Notes under the pieces: generated by a model
The model's input: only the letters and a program-made list of their open reading frames with translations
What the model was told of the DNA's origin: nothing
The model's database searches: none
In this document: in pieces, positions 18,598 through 28,192 of the stretch
How the letters are laid out: each line of letters opens with the position of its first letter
Numbering within the stretch: the first letter of the stretch is position 1
Source: Massilia sp. H6
GTDB lineage: Bacteria > Pseudomonadota > Gammaproteobacteria > Burkholderiales > Burkholderiaceae_D
Assembly: GCF_024802625.1 (NCBI RefSeq)
Contig: NZ_CP103373.1
Span: forward strand, 1 to 64,000
Direction: 5' to 3'
DNA length: 64,000 bases
Program-made: the position numbers and the translations under genes

Positions 18598-19533
18598 AGT
18601 TGATAATAAGACATTACTAATTCCACAGTTGCCCTGGAATTGGCCCTCACAGAAGGAAAAAATAGACTTCAGACATGTCGATGGCCAGGGCGAAGAATCC
18701 AACAATCACGAGCAGGAGCATCGCCGCGATGAGGGGATGGCGCCGGACCGCCCGGCACCTGGCGGGCGCGTCATAAAGCGCTGCTGCGGAGCCGAACGAG
18801 CACCAAGATGGGATACGAGTTTGGAATGCATGTGTTGTTGATCTCACAGACGCTTGACCCGAACTAATTGAATTGCGTCAACAGAAGTGTAGGAGCGGGG
18901 CATGGACCACGCTTTGACGACTGACAAATGCGTAAATAGGCGCGCAGCCTGACTGCAGGACATGGATGATGAACGCCGTTATCGCACCCCACAGCGCCCT
19001 ACAGATGCGCGTCATGCAATATTGCTTGGAATAATCGATCTGTTTCTGATAGCAGTCGTTCGGCTGATGTTAATATCCAGCAAGTGACAATGTGTGAGTT
19101 CAATGAGGCGATGAACCATTACACTGTTCCATTGAACGTTCATCATGTACACATACACAGCTCACCACCTTCCACATCACCGACGCCGCGGTGCGCGCGT
19201 GCGCCTGCGCCTGCGCACCGAGGGACTATCCGTGCGAGTCGTTGCAAGCGTACGCATAGCGCGGCGCGCGCAGAGGTGGATGGCGAGGCGTGCTGACACG
19301 CGGGGCGTATTGGCGCGGTTTTGCTCGCCACAGTTGGAGACATCGATGTATTACGTTGGACCTAGCCGCCACTGGCCATGCTCGGCATGCAGGGCGTCGA
19401 TGACCGGAAAGATGAGCGGGCCGCTCTATTGATCCCTGATGAACGAAGCGCCGTGTCGTCCAGTTTCCGCGCCAACGTCGCCGTTTCATGCGATAGCAAC
19501 TTCAGCATTTTCACGCTCACCATTTGACCGGTT
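18598..19533. other. About 0.9 kb without a supported gene, upstream of dptF
   Basis: Short frames here look like noise. A minus-strand frame over 18647-18847 encodes one hydrophobic segment (PLIAAMLLLVIVGFFALAI) but has no recognisable family. The dptF promoter should lie near 19450-19530, but no clear -10/-35 pair or palindrome like that of dndB is visible. Confidence 0.4.
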
Positions 19534-21144
19534 ATGACAACCATTACGTTTCGGGACGCCCTTTCCGTCCTTTCCAAATCATCGCCCTTTTCCGTCAAGA
19601 CCTTGTCGACCAAGGCCCCCGACGGCTTCGACGCCCTGAAAGAGTGGCTTTATATCGAGCAGGATATCGAACGGGATCTACGGGCCCAGCTGGCGCACGC
19701 CAAGCCTGGCGACGTGTTGTTCCTATGTGGCAGTAGCGGCGACGGTAAGTCCGAAATTTTGACACGGGTCCATCACGCCTATCGGGATCGGGTGACTTTT
19801 CACTTGGATGCGACCCATAGTTTTCAGCCCAACCAATCGGCTATCCAGGCACTTGATCAGGTATTTCGCCGCGCCGTGATGGACCAAAAAATCCTGGTTG
19901 TTGGGATCAACATCGGCATGATCGGCAACTACGCCCAGGAGGGAAGTCCCGAGCTAGCCGAGGTGCGAGATGCGATGCGCGCCTTCCTGCAGAACGCCGA
20001 GCCGCCGGCTCCTTACTATTTCTTTAACTTCGAGAATTATCCGAAGTTCAAAATGGACAACGGTATCCCCGTCGCGCCGTTCGCCAAAGACATCATGCGT
20101 CGCCTAACGAACACGAGCGACGCGAACCCGTTTTATGCGGCCTTCAAGCACGGCGAGCTACGCCACAGCGAACCGCGGCTGTACGCGAATTTCCGCTTGT
20201 TGATGCTCGGCGGTGTGCAGGACGCGATCATCGCCAACATCGCCAAGGCGCGCTTAGCCAAAGATCAATTCGTCACGGCACGCGGCCTGCTCGACTTGTT
20301 GCATCATTTACTGACCGGGCCGGGCTATTTGTTCGACAATTTGTTCTCTGGCGGCGACAACGAACTGGCCGCACGCGTGGCCGATTTCGATCCCGCCTTG
20401 CTCCGCACGCGCAAGCTCGACCAGTTAGTGTTGCGCTATGAACTGGGGCTGGTCGAACCCGAGCGCGATGCCTTTCTCGAAGAATTCACCGCATGGAATA
20501 TCCGGCTCAATAGCGAGCAGCAACCGAACGCTGCCTCCTTGATCCGCCTGTTCTCGACTTTGCAGGGTGAGCATGTCGGAAACGACTATCACCGGCAATT
20601 CGCCGACGAGTTCGCCGACCAAGTCATGATCGACTACGCCGCTGTGTGGAAGATGCATGCCCAATTCGACGGCAGCAGCGAGGCCAGGACGGCGCTGCGT
20701 CGATTCTATACGTCGACCCTTACCGCCGGTATCTTCCGTTACGCCAACCGTAACGCCGCCGAGCTCGGCAAGGACGAGATTTTGCTCGGCGAGTATCACG
20801 GCGTCAAAATCGCTAGCTTGGCCGACTTGCGGCCCGACTATACGGCCTTGCAAAGCTTGGCGCCCACGACCTCGATCGCCAGCTTCAACGTCGCGCTGCG
20901 GGTCGGCGACGAGCCGCTCAAGCCAATGCCGTTCAACATCAACCTGTTCGGACTGTTGCTGCGCTTGAACCAAGGTTACCGCCCCAATAAATACGATAAA
21001 AACAGCATCGTCTTACTTGACGAATTGGTCGAACAAATCAAAGCCCTGGTCAAGCGCGGCAACCGCTTAAAACTGTATCGCCAGCAGCAACGCATCTCCT
21101 TGAGATACGAAGACGGCATGATCGATACCGTTGGAGAAATGTAA
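19534..21144 (+). CDS. dptF: DptF, phosphorothioation-dependent restriction ATPase
   Basis: This is a 536-residue protein with Walker A FLCGSSGDGKSEILTRVHHAY near residue 68. The rest has the helical character expected for DptF/DndF. DptFGH (DndFGH) forms the restriction arm that damages DNA lacking phosphorothioate. The start is the ATG of MTTITFRDALSVL. Its stop overlaps the start of dptG (TAATG), so F, G and H are translationally coupled. The assignment rests on gene order and overall sequence and is strongly supported by the complete dnd set upstream. Confidence 0.9.
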   Translation: MTTITFRDALSVLSKSSPFSVKTLSTKAPDGFDALKEWLYIEQDIERDLRAQLAHAKPGDVLFLCGSSGDGKSEILTRVHHAYRDRVTFHLDATHSFQPNQSAIQALDQVFRRAVMDQKILVVGINIGMIGNYAQEGSPELAEVRDAMRAFLQNAEPPAPYYFFNFENYPKFKMDNGIPVAPFAKDIMRRLTNTSDANPFYAAFKHGELRHSEPRLYANFRLLMLGGVQDAIIANIAKARLAKDQFVTARGLLDLLHHLLTGPGYLFDNLFSGGDNELAARVADFDPALLRTRKLDQLVLRYELGLVEPERDAFLEEFTAWNIRLNSEQQPNAASLIRLFSTLQGEHVGNDYHRQFADEFADQVMIDYAAVWKMHAQFDGSSEARTALRRFYTSTLTAGIFRYANRNAAELGKDEILLGEYHGVKIASLADLRPDYTALQSLAPTTSIASFNVALRVGDEPLKPMPFNINLFGLLLRLNQGYRPNKYDKNSIVLLDELVEQIKALVKRGNRLKLYRQQQRISLRYEDGMIDTVGEM

Positions 21145-22460
21145 TGTATCCATTCGCAACCGACTTGCAGGTGTCGGACAAAAACAAGTCGCCTAACTAC
21201 CTTCCGGTACGACAAAAAGGAAATGAATTTTCCTGGGCATCGGTGACCGGTCTGGTGCTCGGTAGCGTGCTTCAGCAAGGTTTGCAGGACTTTACCGTCG
21301 AGGCGTTCCGCGACGAGTGCCGCGCCGAATTCAAGGATTTGTTGAACGAGCCGGGGGTGTGGGAATGGCTCGACCATATGTATTTTTCCAACCATGCGGT
21401 GCTGCAGGTCTCGCCGCTGTTTCTGCTGTTTAAGGCGCAAAAAGCCGCGCGTAGCGAGCACGAGGATCCAGCCGCGAATCAACGCATGAGCGACATGTTC
21501 TCCGGTTTGCTCGCAGGTTTTACTTTGCCTGAGAAGCCGGACGACAACCTGCACTTTCTCGAACAGGTCATGCTCGACGTATTGGTGCGGCGACTCAGCC
21601 CGCTCGAGAGCAAAGGACGGCCACGCGAGCGCCCCTATCTGCCCTTTCTAACAGAGGCCTTTCAACGCGACATGCAGTTCCTTGCGGCCTATCCGCAATA
21701 CTTGATGTCCGAACTGACCAACACGCTCAAGCTCTACGCGTTTAGCTACTGCTCGCAGCTGTCGTTGGCGGTGCGCGATTGGCGCCGCGGCACGCCGCAG
21801 CCCAAGGAGCTGTATTTCATTCTCGACGTCGAGAAAGCCTCCACCGAGCGCGACAAGATCCGCGAGCGCGGCTACCGCTTGCTGGCGTCGACAGCCAAGG
21901 AGCTGTTCCCGGTGCTGTCGGCCGCCGAGGTACTGCAGACCGAGGGTTTGCAGCGGCCCCTGTGGCAAATCTACGCGGATGCGCAAGAGCACGGCGATCA
22001 ACAAGCATTGGTCGACGCGCTGAACGACTACATCGGCCAATTCGCGACCAGTCGCCAACTCGCGGCCCCGCCGCTGGCCGAAACGCTCGAAGACGCCTTT
22101 AAGCAATTCGTGGTGCTGGCACTGCGCCAGTTCGACCCGGGTAAAAGCGAGCGTCACAGCGTCAATCAACGCTACGCGCGTGAATTAGAGAACAAGATCT
22201 TTGCCGACTTCATCCAGTTCCGTGGTCGTGCCGGCAACATCCTTGCTCTGAACCAGGACCAGTTGCTGTTGCTCACCAATTTGGCCATCGGCCGCAACGA
22301 TAAGCTGCGCTTTTTCGAATTGCTGCGCGAGTTCCAGCAGCGTGGCTTCTTTTTTGATAATCAAAGTCAACAAGTGCTGATCGAGTTTTTCGAACGCATG
22401 GGCAATGTTGAGCGAATGAGTGATAGTGGAGAGGCTGTGTATGTCCGCAAGACCGTATGA
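21144..22460 (+). CDS. dptG: DptG, phosphorothioation-dependent restriction subunit
   Basis: This is a 438-residue soluble protein (MYPFATDLQVSDKNKSPNYLPVRQKGNEFSWASVTG at the start). It has no nucleotide-binding or nuclease motif that I can see and is rich in helices. By family knowledge it is the middle gene of dptFGH, needed for restriction, with an unclear biochemical role. It begins at the last base of dptF and runs past the start of dptH. Confidence 0.9.
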   Translation: MYPFATDLQVSDKNKSPNYLPVRQKGNEFSWASVTGLVLGSVLQQGLQDFTVEAFRDECRAEFKDLLNEPGVWEWLDHMYFSNHAVLQVSPLFLLFKAQKAARSEHEDPAANQRMSDMFSGLLAGFTLPEKPDDNLHFLEQVMLDVLVRRLSPLESKGRPRERPYLPFLTEAFQRDMQFLAAYPQYLMSELTNTLKLYAFSYCSQLSLAVRDWRRGTPQPKELYFILDVEKASTERDKIRERGYRLLASTAKELFPVLSAAEVLQTEGLQRPLWQIYADAQEHGDQQALVDALNDYIGQFATSRQLAAPPLAETLEDAFKQFVVLALRQFDPGKSERHSVNQRYARELENKIFADFIQFRGRAGNILALNQDQLLLLTNLAIGRNDKLRFFELLREFQQRGFFFDNQSQQVLIEFFERMGNVERMSDSGEAVYVRKTV

Positions 22461-25400
22461 AAGTTACCTGGTCGATGTGTTCATCGAATGGGCGTCTGTC
22501 AACGCCCAGCCGGGTTTCCGGTATCAGTTCCAGTCTCCCGACCACAACAACGCCAGCAAGCTGCATCGTGCTTACCTGGCGCACGCAACGGACGCGGTCA
22601 CGCTCGACGGCGTCGCGTTGTCGTACATTCCCTTGGCGGGCACCCGGCTCATTCCCGTCTTGCACGGCGAAGACGGCGTCGGGTTTTCCGAGAACTACAT
22701 CTCGCGTTTGCGCGATTGGGTATCGGATCGGAGCGTCGGATGCACCCTGCTGATCATTCACAACAGTAAGCTCGACACGATCATCAACAGTTCCGAGGAT
22801 CTGGCCGGGGAAGGACGCGCCTGGCATCCTCACATGCTCGTCAAACGCTTACGCAGCCTGTCCCAAGAACACGCCGCCAGCACAAATTTGCTCGGCTGCT
22901 TGTTGGACGAACAGTTGAAGTACGTGGTGAGCGAGGGCGCGACCGTGTTCGGGTTTGCCCCTGTGTACGAGGCGATTTCGCAAGGCACGATCGAACTGAG
23001 CAAGCTGGGCTTGTTCGAAGACCCGCTGGTCGCTTCGCTGAACAACGTGGCGCAGATTCGAAAACGCCTGGACGAGAACCGGGATTTGCGGCGTCATCTC
23101 GAGTTCGTGACGGAAAACTATGCGGAGCAGGTCGAAGACAGGTTACGCGAAGAGTTTGGTCCGAAGTTCATTCGCGAGCATTTTGTCGACAGCCAGAATT
23201 GGAAAAACTTAAGCTTCGCCGATTTTAAACAGGAGCTCGACACCAATCATGCGCAGTCGTTGACCTTGGAAAGCGTTTCAAGCGTCAATGGCAAGCTAAC
23301 AGAGCGGGCCAAGAGCGCTACCAAGGCTGGGCGCAAGGATCTGAGTGTGCTGATCGAACTTCCTGCCAATGCCACGGAAGCGTTATTGGACATTAAACTC
23401 CTGGCCTCGGACGTGGCGCTGTCGCAGCTCGAAATCGGGCAGTGTTCGATCGACCGCAGCATGGTTGAGGTCGGTGTTGGACACGCGGGCGGCAAGCGTA
23501 GTCGCATCCAGGTGCGTGCACCCTTCGCCGGCGAACCCCTGTTTTTCACCGTGACGCTGCGCCGTCCGATTCGCGCCGAGAACCATCAATTCCGTTGTCT
23601 GTTCTTGCGGCAGGGCGTGTTCTTCGTTGACGGCTTCAAAAACCATTTCCGCGTCGAGCCTCACGTCAAGCGCCTCACGCTGCAGATGGAAGCGAATCGC
23701 CTGTCGATCGCGGAGAACGAAGGACCGAGCTTCGCCTCCGACGACCCGCACGACGTTGTCGACAGCACGGCCTATGCCAGTATCGACTTCTCGCGTCAGG
23801 CCAACGCCTCTGAAAAAATCGGGTTTCAGGTGGCCAACGGCGACCAGCGCTTGACCTTTAACATCGAAGGCGCGCCGGCCGAGGAATCGGTCACGGTGCC
23901 CTTGATCCACGATCGCGATCGTTACGAACGTTTGTTCCGCGACGACGCTTACCGCGCCGAATTCGGTGTCAACAGCAACCGCCTCGTCATCGACAACCGC
24001 GAGTCGGCCGTTGCCGGCGTCCGACAACTGCTGCTAACCCGCGAAGCGACGATGGTGGCCGAGCGTATCGTACATGTGTCGAGCAAGGGGCAGATCCGCG
24101 TCGAGGACCTGCGCGAGATCGACATGTCCTTGCACGCCGCCTATGAGGATTGGTACGGGTACTTGAGCGCACGTGGTACCACCCCGAGCCTGGTGTCGTG
24201 GGGACCGGAATACCGCGCGCTTAGCGCGGCGGTCACGGACGCCTACGAGCAGGCTTTATTGTCGATCTTGCCCGACAAGGTGCTGACCGACACATATAAG
24301 CGCTTGCTGCGGGTCGGGATGGTCGAACACGAAGGCAAAGAGTTCATCACACCGTTTCACCCGTTGAATCTATCGTACCACCTGCAACTGGTAGAGACCA
24401 TCGTCGCCGACCGTAAGGCCGGTCACGACAGCTTCGCGACACTACCCGACGTCACCCGCGAACGCTTGACGCCGGCTGGCTTGATTCCGTTCGTGTACGA
24501 CGGCAGCAATACCGTGTCGCATGTGAGCGCGGTGCGCGAGAACGCGTCGTGGTTGGAATTGATTCCACAAAAGGAGTCGAGTTTCACGTATGTGCGTAAT
24601 CTGGTGCGCGACAAGCTGACCGAGTTTACCCAGGCTTATGCCAGGTTGTTCAGCGCGGGACCGCGCAGCACCTTGATCCTCAACGTCATCAACATGGGTG
24701 GCGCGCGCGAACTGTTCCTGGGCCTGACCGATTACTTCAAAAAGTACCGCGACGATACTTGCGCGATCCACGTGAACTGCTACGACGACCAGATCCTGTT
24801 CAACGAGTTCGACGCGTTCGCCGAATGTGTATCCTCGCAGGCGCTGCGCGACGCGTATCAACTCGGCCGCGGCGGCGTGCACGACGATGCCGACTTGTTG
24901 ATCGACTTGATCCGCAGTCGACTGACGTACAGCAAATTCAAGACGCCGAAGGACGACGAGCAACTGGCCTACGCGCATCTTGCCTTCTTCCGCAATAACG
25001 CGCCGGTCGACGTGCGTCCGGTGCGGGCCGAAGGCGCCTTGAGCGGCGTGCTATGCGACGGGTTGATCGCCGGCGAGTCGGCCGAGAACATCGAGAATGC
25101 CTATTTCTCCTGCTTCGGCTTGCGTAACGTCGACTATCAACCCTTTCAACCGCTGCGCCTAGCCCGGCTGGTCGGCGCCCTGATGCAGCCGGCGCGCGAG
25201 AGCAATAGCCCGTATGTAGGCATGAGCTTGGGGTTGGCGGCCAGCACTGAATTCCGCGAGTTGTTGACCCGTTCCTACGACAGCGCGCTGTGGACCACGA
25301 TTGTCGATCCCAAGGTCACGCTCGACTTCTTCACCTCGCAGCGCGACGTCGTGCTGATCCATTATTCGGACCAGTACACCAGTTCGGCCGGTTACGACGC

Positions 25401-27468
25401 CATCACCGTCACCAAGCAAGTCGACCTGTTCCGTCGCTTGCTCGGCAAGGAAAGCCTGCTCTCCGAGTTCAATGCGTTTAACGGAGAATGGTTGCTCAAA
25501 ATGCTGACCGCGAACGAGAACACCCGTAAAGAGCGACGCGGGATCATCGGCGCCTATAAATTTGTTCGTTCGCTGTTGATGGACGCCGACATCACCTGGG
25601 TGCCGCTGTCGGTGGCCGAGATGATCCGCGTCTCCGGCAACGTCGGCTTGAAAATGAGCGAGAGCGACTTTTCGCGCAACCTGCAAGGTTATACGCGCGG
25701 GGCTATCTCGGACGACGTCTTATTCGTCGGCTTCCGGGGCGAACAGATGTATTTGCTGCCGCTCGAAGTCAAGACCGGCGCCCGTCCGGATTATGACAAG
25801 GCGGTTGAGCAAGCGCGCGAATTGAAGCGCTACCTGCGCGATGAAATCCTCGGGCCAAACACCATGGTCGCGAAGCTGTATCGCGGCCTGTTCGTGCGCC
25901 AGGTCTTGATGCAGGTTGAAAAATATCGCCTGTACGGGGTGCTCACCGACACCGACCTGCGCCACCTGGCGCCGCGCCGGGAATGGTGGCTCAAGGGCGA
26001 CTACACGCTGGCCGAACTGACCGACTATCCCACCGGCGCGGTCGTATCGCATCTCGATAGCGGAACCTGTTTCGACGCCGCTTACCGTACCGTGAAGGAT
26101 GTCATGCTGATCGATCTGCCGATCGGCTTACTGGACTCGCTGATCGACGCGGCCGATGCCGGGCAAATTCGCGCCTTGCGTACGCAGTGCCACGTCCCGG
26201 CCGACTATGTGTTGTCCGACGCGTCTCATACGGGTGCGCCGCCGGCGGTGAGTGACGTGGATGCGGCGCCGGCGCCGATCAGCGTCGTCCCTGTCGCCGA
26301 CATGCCGGATGTCGCTGTCGTGGCCCCGCCCGCCAGCAGCGGACACTTGCGGGTATTGGTCGGTCATAACGTCACCACCAACCAAGCGCTGTACTGGGAG
26401 CCGACCAACACGGCGCGCTTCATGAACAGCAACTCGGGAATCATCGGGACGATGGGTACCGGTAAGACCCAATTCACCAAGTCGGTCATCACGCAATTGG
26501 TGCGTAACCAGGCCGACAATGTGAACGGCGCCCCGATCGGCATGCTGATCTTCGACTACAAATCGGACTACGTCGACAAAGAGTTTATCGGCGCGACCAG
26601 CGCCAAGAAATATCAGCTGAGTAAATTGCCCTACAACCCATTGAGTCTGTTCGGTGACACGCCGATGCTTCCGCTGCATACGGCCGCCGGCTTCGCCGAG
26701 ACGATGGCGCGTGCGTATGGGTTGGGAACCAAGCAGCACTTAAAGCTCGAAAACCTGATTATCCAGTGCTATGCGAGCGCGGACATCTATCCCGAGGACG
26801 AGGCGAGCTGGTCGAACCCGGCCCCGACCATCGAGGACGTATGGCAGCTGTTCCTCAAGCAGGAAAAGGTGGAGGAGGATTCGCTCTACGCGGCGCTGTC
26901 GAAGCTGGCGCGCTTTAAAATTTTCGAACCCGACGCCCAGAAGACGGGCAGCTTGTACGACTTGATGTCCGGTGTCGTTGTCGTCGAGCTGGCCGGCTAT
27001 CCCTCCGAGATTCAAAACCTCGTGGTGGCCTTGACGCTCGACTTGTTCTACGCGCAGATGCAAAAGCGAGGCAAGCCGGACGTCGTCGGCGACTTCCGCC
27101 AGATCACCAAGATGATTCTGGTGGACGAGGCCGACAACTTCATGTCGCAGGACTTTCCGGCGCTGCGTCGCATCCTCAAGGAAGGCCGTGAGTACGGGGT
27201 TGGCGTGATTCTGTCGACCCAGGACATCACCCATTTCAAGACCGGAGAGAACGACTATTCGAGCTATATTTTGAGCTGGACCGTGCACCGCGTGTCGCAA
27301 ATCAAAAACGCCGACGTCAAGGCGTTGTTCAACAAGGACGACAAGAACGAGCAAGAACAGCTCATGGAAACGATCCGGCGTCTTGACAAGCACTACAGCC
27401 TGTTCGTCGACGGCGAAAAGCGCATTCAAAAAATGCGCGACTCGACGTTCTGGGAGCTCGTGCAATAG
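22441..27468 (+). CDS. dptH: DptH, HerA/FtsK-like ATPase with nuclease-like region
   Basis: This is a 1675-residue protein. The long N-terminal part is unassigned. Around residues 1085-1125, DDVLFVGFRG...LLPLEVKTGARPDYDKAVEQA has the spacing of a PD-(D/E)XK nuclease (D, ExK and a following Q). The C-terminus is a HerA-type motor: Walker A GIIGTMGTGKTQFTKSV near 1336, Walker B KMILVDEADNFM near 1556, then a Gln-finger strand VILSTQDITHF. A low-complexity Pro/Ala linker (1250-1305) separates the two. ATG 22441 is chosen because GAGAGG lies about 8 bases before it; the ATG at 22420 lacks a site. It is probably the effector motor and nuclease of Dpt restriction. Confidence 0.93.
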   Translation: MSARPYESYLVDVFIEWASVNAQPGFRYQFQSPDHNNASKLHRAYLAHATDAVTLDGVALSYIPLAGTRLIPVLHGEDGVGFSENYISRLRDWVSDRSVGCTLLIIHNSKLDTIINSSEDLAGEGRAWHPHMLVKRLRSLSQEHAASTNLLGCLLDEQLKYVVSEGATVFGFAPVYEAISQGTIELSKLGLFEDPLVASLNNVAQIRKRLDENRDLRRHLEFVTENYAEQVEDRLREEFGPKFIREHFVDSQNWKNLSFADFKQELDTNHAQSLTLESVSSVNGKLTERAKSATKAGRKDLSVLIELPANATEALLDIKLLASDVALSQLEIGQCSIDRSMVEVGVGHAGGKRSRIQVRAPFAGEPLFFTVTLRRPIRAENHQFRCLFLRQGVFFVDGFKNHFRVEPHVKRLTLQMEANRLSIAENEGPSFASDDPHDVVDSTAYASIDFSRQANASEKIGFQVANGDQRLTFNIEGAPAEESVTVPLIHDRDRYERLFRDDAYRAEFGVNSNRLVIDNRESAVAGVRQLLLTREATMVAERIVHVSSKGQIRVEDLREIDMSLHAAYEDWYGYLSARGTTPSLVSWGPEYRALSAAVTDAYEQALLSILPDKVLTDTYKRLLRVGMVEHEGKEFITPFHPLNLSYHLQLVETIVADRKAGHDSFATLPDVTRERLTPAGLIPFVYDGSNTVSHVSAVRENASWLELIPQKESSFTYVRNLVRDKLTEFTQAYARLFSAGPRSTLILNVINMGGARELFLGLTDYFKKYRDDTCAIHVNCYDDQILFNEFDAFAECVSSQALRDAYQLGRGGVHDDADLLIDLIRSRLTYSKFKTPKDDEQLAYAHLAFFRNNAPVDVRPVRAEGALSGVLCDGLIAGESAENIENAYFSCFGLRNVDYQPFQPLRLARLVGALMQPARESNSPYVGMSLGLAASTEFRELLTRSYDSALWTTIVDPKVTLDFFTSQRDVVLIHYSDQYTSSAGYDAITVTKQVDLFRRLLGKESLLSEFNAFNGEWLLKMLTANENTRKERRGIIGAYKFVRSLLMDADITWVPLSVAEMIRVSGNVGLKMSESDFSRNLQGYTRGAISDDVLFVGFRGEQMYLLPLEVKTGARPDYDKAVEQARELKRYLRDEILGPNTMVAKLYRGLFVRQVLMQVEKYRLYGVLTDTDLRHLAPRREWWLKGDYTLAELTDYPTGAVVSHLDSGTCFDAAYRTVKDVMLIDLPIGLLDSLIDAADAGQIRALRTQCHVPADYVLSDASHTGAPPAVSDVDAAPAPISVVPVADMPDVAVVAPPASSGHLRVLVGHNVTTNQALYWEPTNTARFMNSNSGIIGTMGTGKTQFTKSVITQLVRNQADNVNGAPIGMLIFDYKSDYVDKEFIGATSAKKYQLSKLPYNPLSLFGDTPMLPLHTAAGFAETMARAYGLGTKQHLKLENLIIQCYASADIYPEDEASWSNPAPTIEDVWQLFLKQEKVEEDSLYAALSKLARFKIFEPDAQKTGSLYDLMSGVVVVELAGYPSEIQNLVVALTLDLFYAQMQKRGKPDVVGDFRQITKMILVDEADNFMSQDFPALRRILKEGREYGVGVILSTQDITHFKTGENDYSSYILSWTVHRVSQIKNADVKALFNKDDKNEQEQLMETIRRLDKHYSLFVDGEKRIQKMRDSTFWELVQ

Positions 27469-27471
27469 GAG

Positions 27472-27503
27472 TGGTCCTGCCTTAAAGGGCGGGCCACCAC
27501 ACT
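27472..27503 (+). terminator. Possible hairpin after dptH
   Basis: An imperfect stem (GTGGTCCTGCC, loop ttaaa, GGGCGGGCCACCAC) begins four bases after the dptH stop. No run of T follows, so it is at best a weak or factor-assisted end. Confidence 0.35.
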
Positions 27504-27760
27504 TGCCGGCATCTGACGTCATGCCGGATGTTTTGGTGCCCGCAACCATCATAGATGGATGCAGGCGCACAGATACCGCGGCTAGGCTCCACGGGATCGA
27601 CAGCGCGGTTCCGATGGCAATGTTGCAGCTGAATCGGCGTACGCGAAACGTCGATCGATACGTTTGGGGTAGCGCCTACCTAGACATATCAAGGAATGTT
27701 GGGAAGCCGCAAAGTAGAAATGCAGGTCTGGTAAGATGCTCACAAATTACTTATTTACCT

Positions 27761-28192
27761 ATGAAGAAGCGGAACTCACAATTCAACCCAAAACGAGCGC
27801 TCGCACCCAGCAATCCGGAAAGTATGCAGTATGCGTTGAGCCTACTGGAGCGTCTCGGGTATGGGGGAAATTCCGAGCACAAAAGGAACCCCGGCGACTT
27901 CGGTCTTACCCCTCCGAGTGGTCCTCGTCCGGGCAAGTCCTTGTGCGACGTGGTATCCATATTTTCTCGTGACGTGGCGCTGAACCACCTCAAAACGGGG
28001 GCGGCGAAGTGTCTGATCAGCGACCGTAAGGTCGACGGGTTCCCGAAAAATATTTGGTCGGTAACTGAGGATGGTGTGCCGATGGAGGCCCAGTTGGAAA
28101 ATCCAGTGCTAGGCACCTATCATGGATATCCCATGCCAGATTCCGATCCATTTGCCGAGCAGGTACTCAATCGCTGGAAGGGGACGGAATGA
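27761..28192 (+). CDS. Small protein paired with an IrrE-like protein
   Basis: This is a roughly 143-residue protein starting MKKRNSQFNPKRALAPSNPESMQYALSLLERLGYGG. The C-terminal half holds GKSLCDVVSIFSRDVALNHLKTGA and then WSVTEDGVPMEAQLENPVLGTYHGYPMPDSDPFAEQVLNRW. That second pattern I have seen in small conserved hypotheticals but cannot name. No ribosome-binding site decides the start, and the frame is open further up. It overlaps the next gene by 4 bases (ATGA), so the two are one unit. A toxin/antitoxin or two-gene defence module is a guess from that coupling and the location behind dptH. Confidence 0.65.
   Translation: MKKRNSQFNPKRALAPSNPESMQYALSLLERLGYGGNSEHKRNPGDFGLTPPSGPRPGKSLCDVVSIFSRDVALNHLKTGAAKCLISDRKVDGFPKNIWSVTEDGVPMEAQLENPVLGTYHGYPMPDSDPFAEQVLNRWKGTE

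Noticed and set aside
18647..18847. Minus-strand frame with one hydrophobic helix
   Set aside because: Only the helix looks protein-like; flanking residues are low quality and no start signal is seen.
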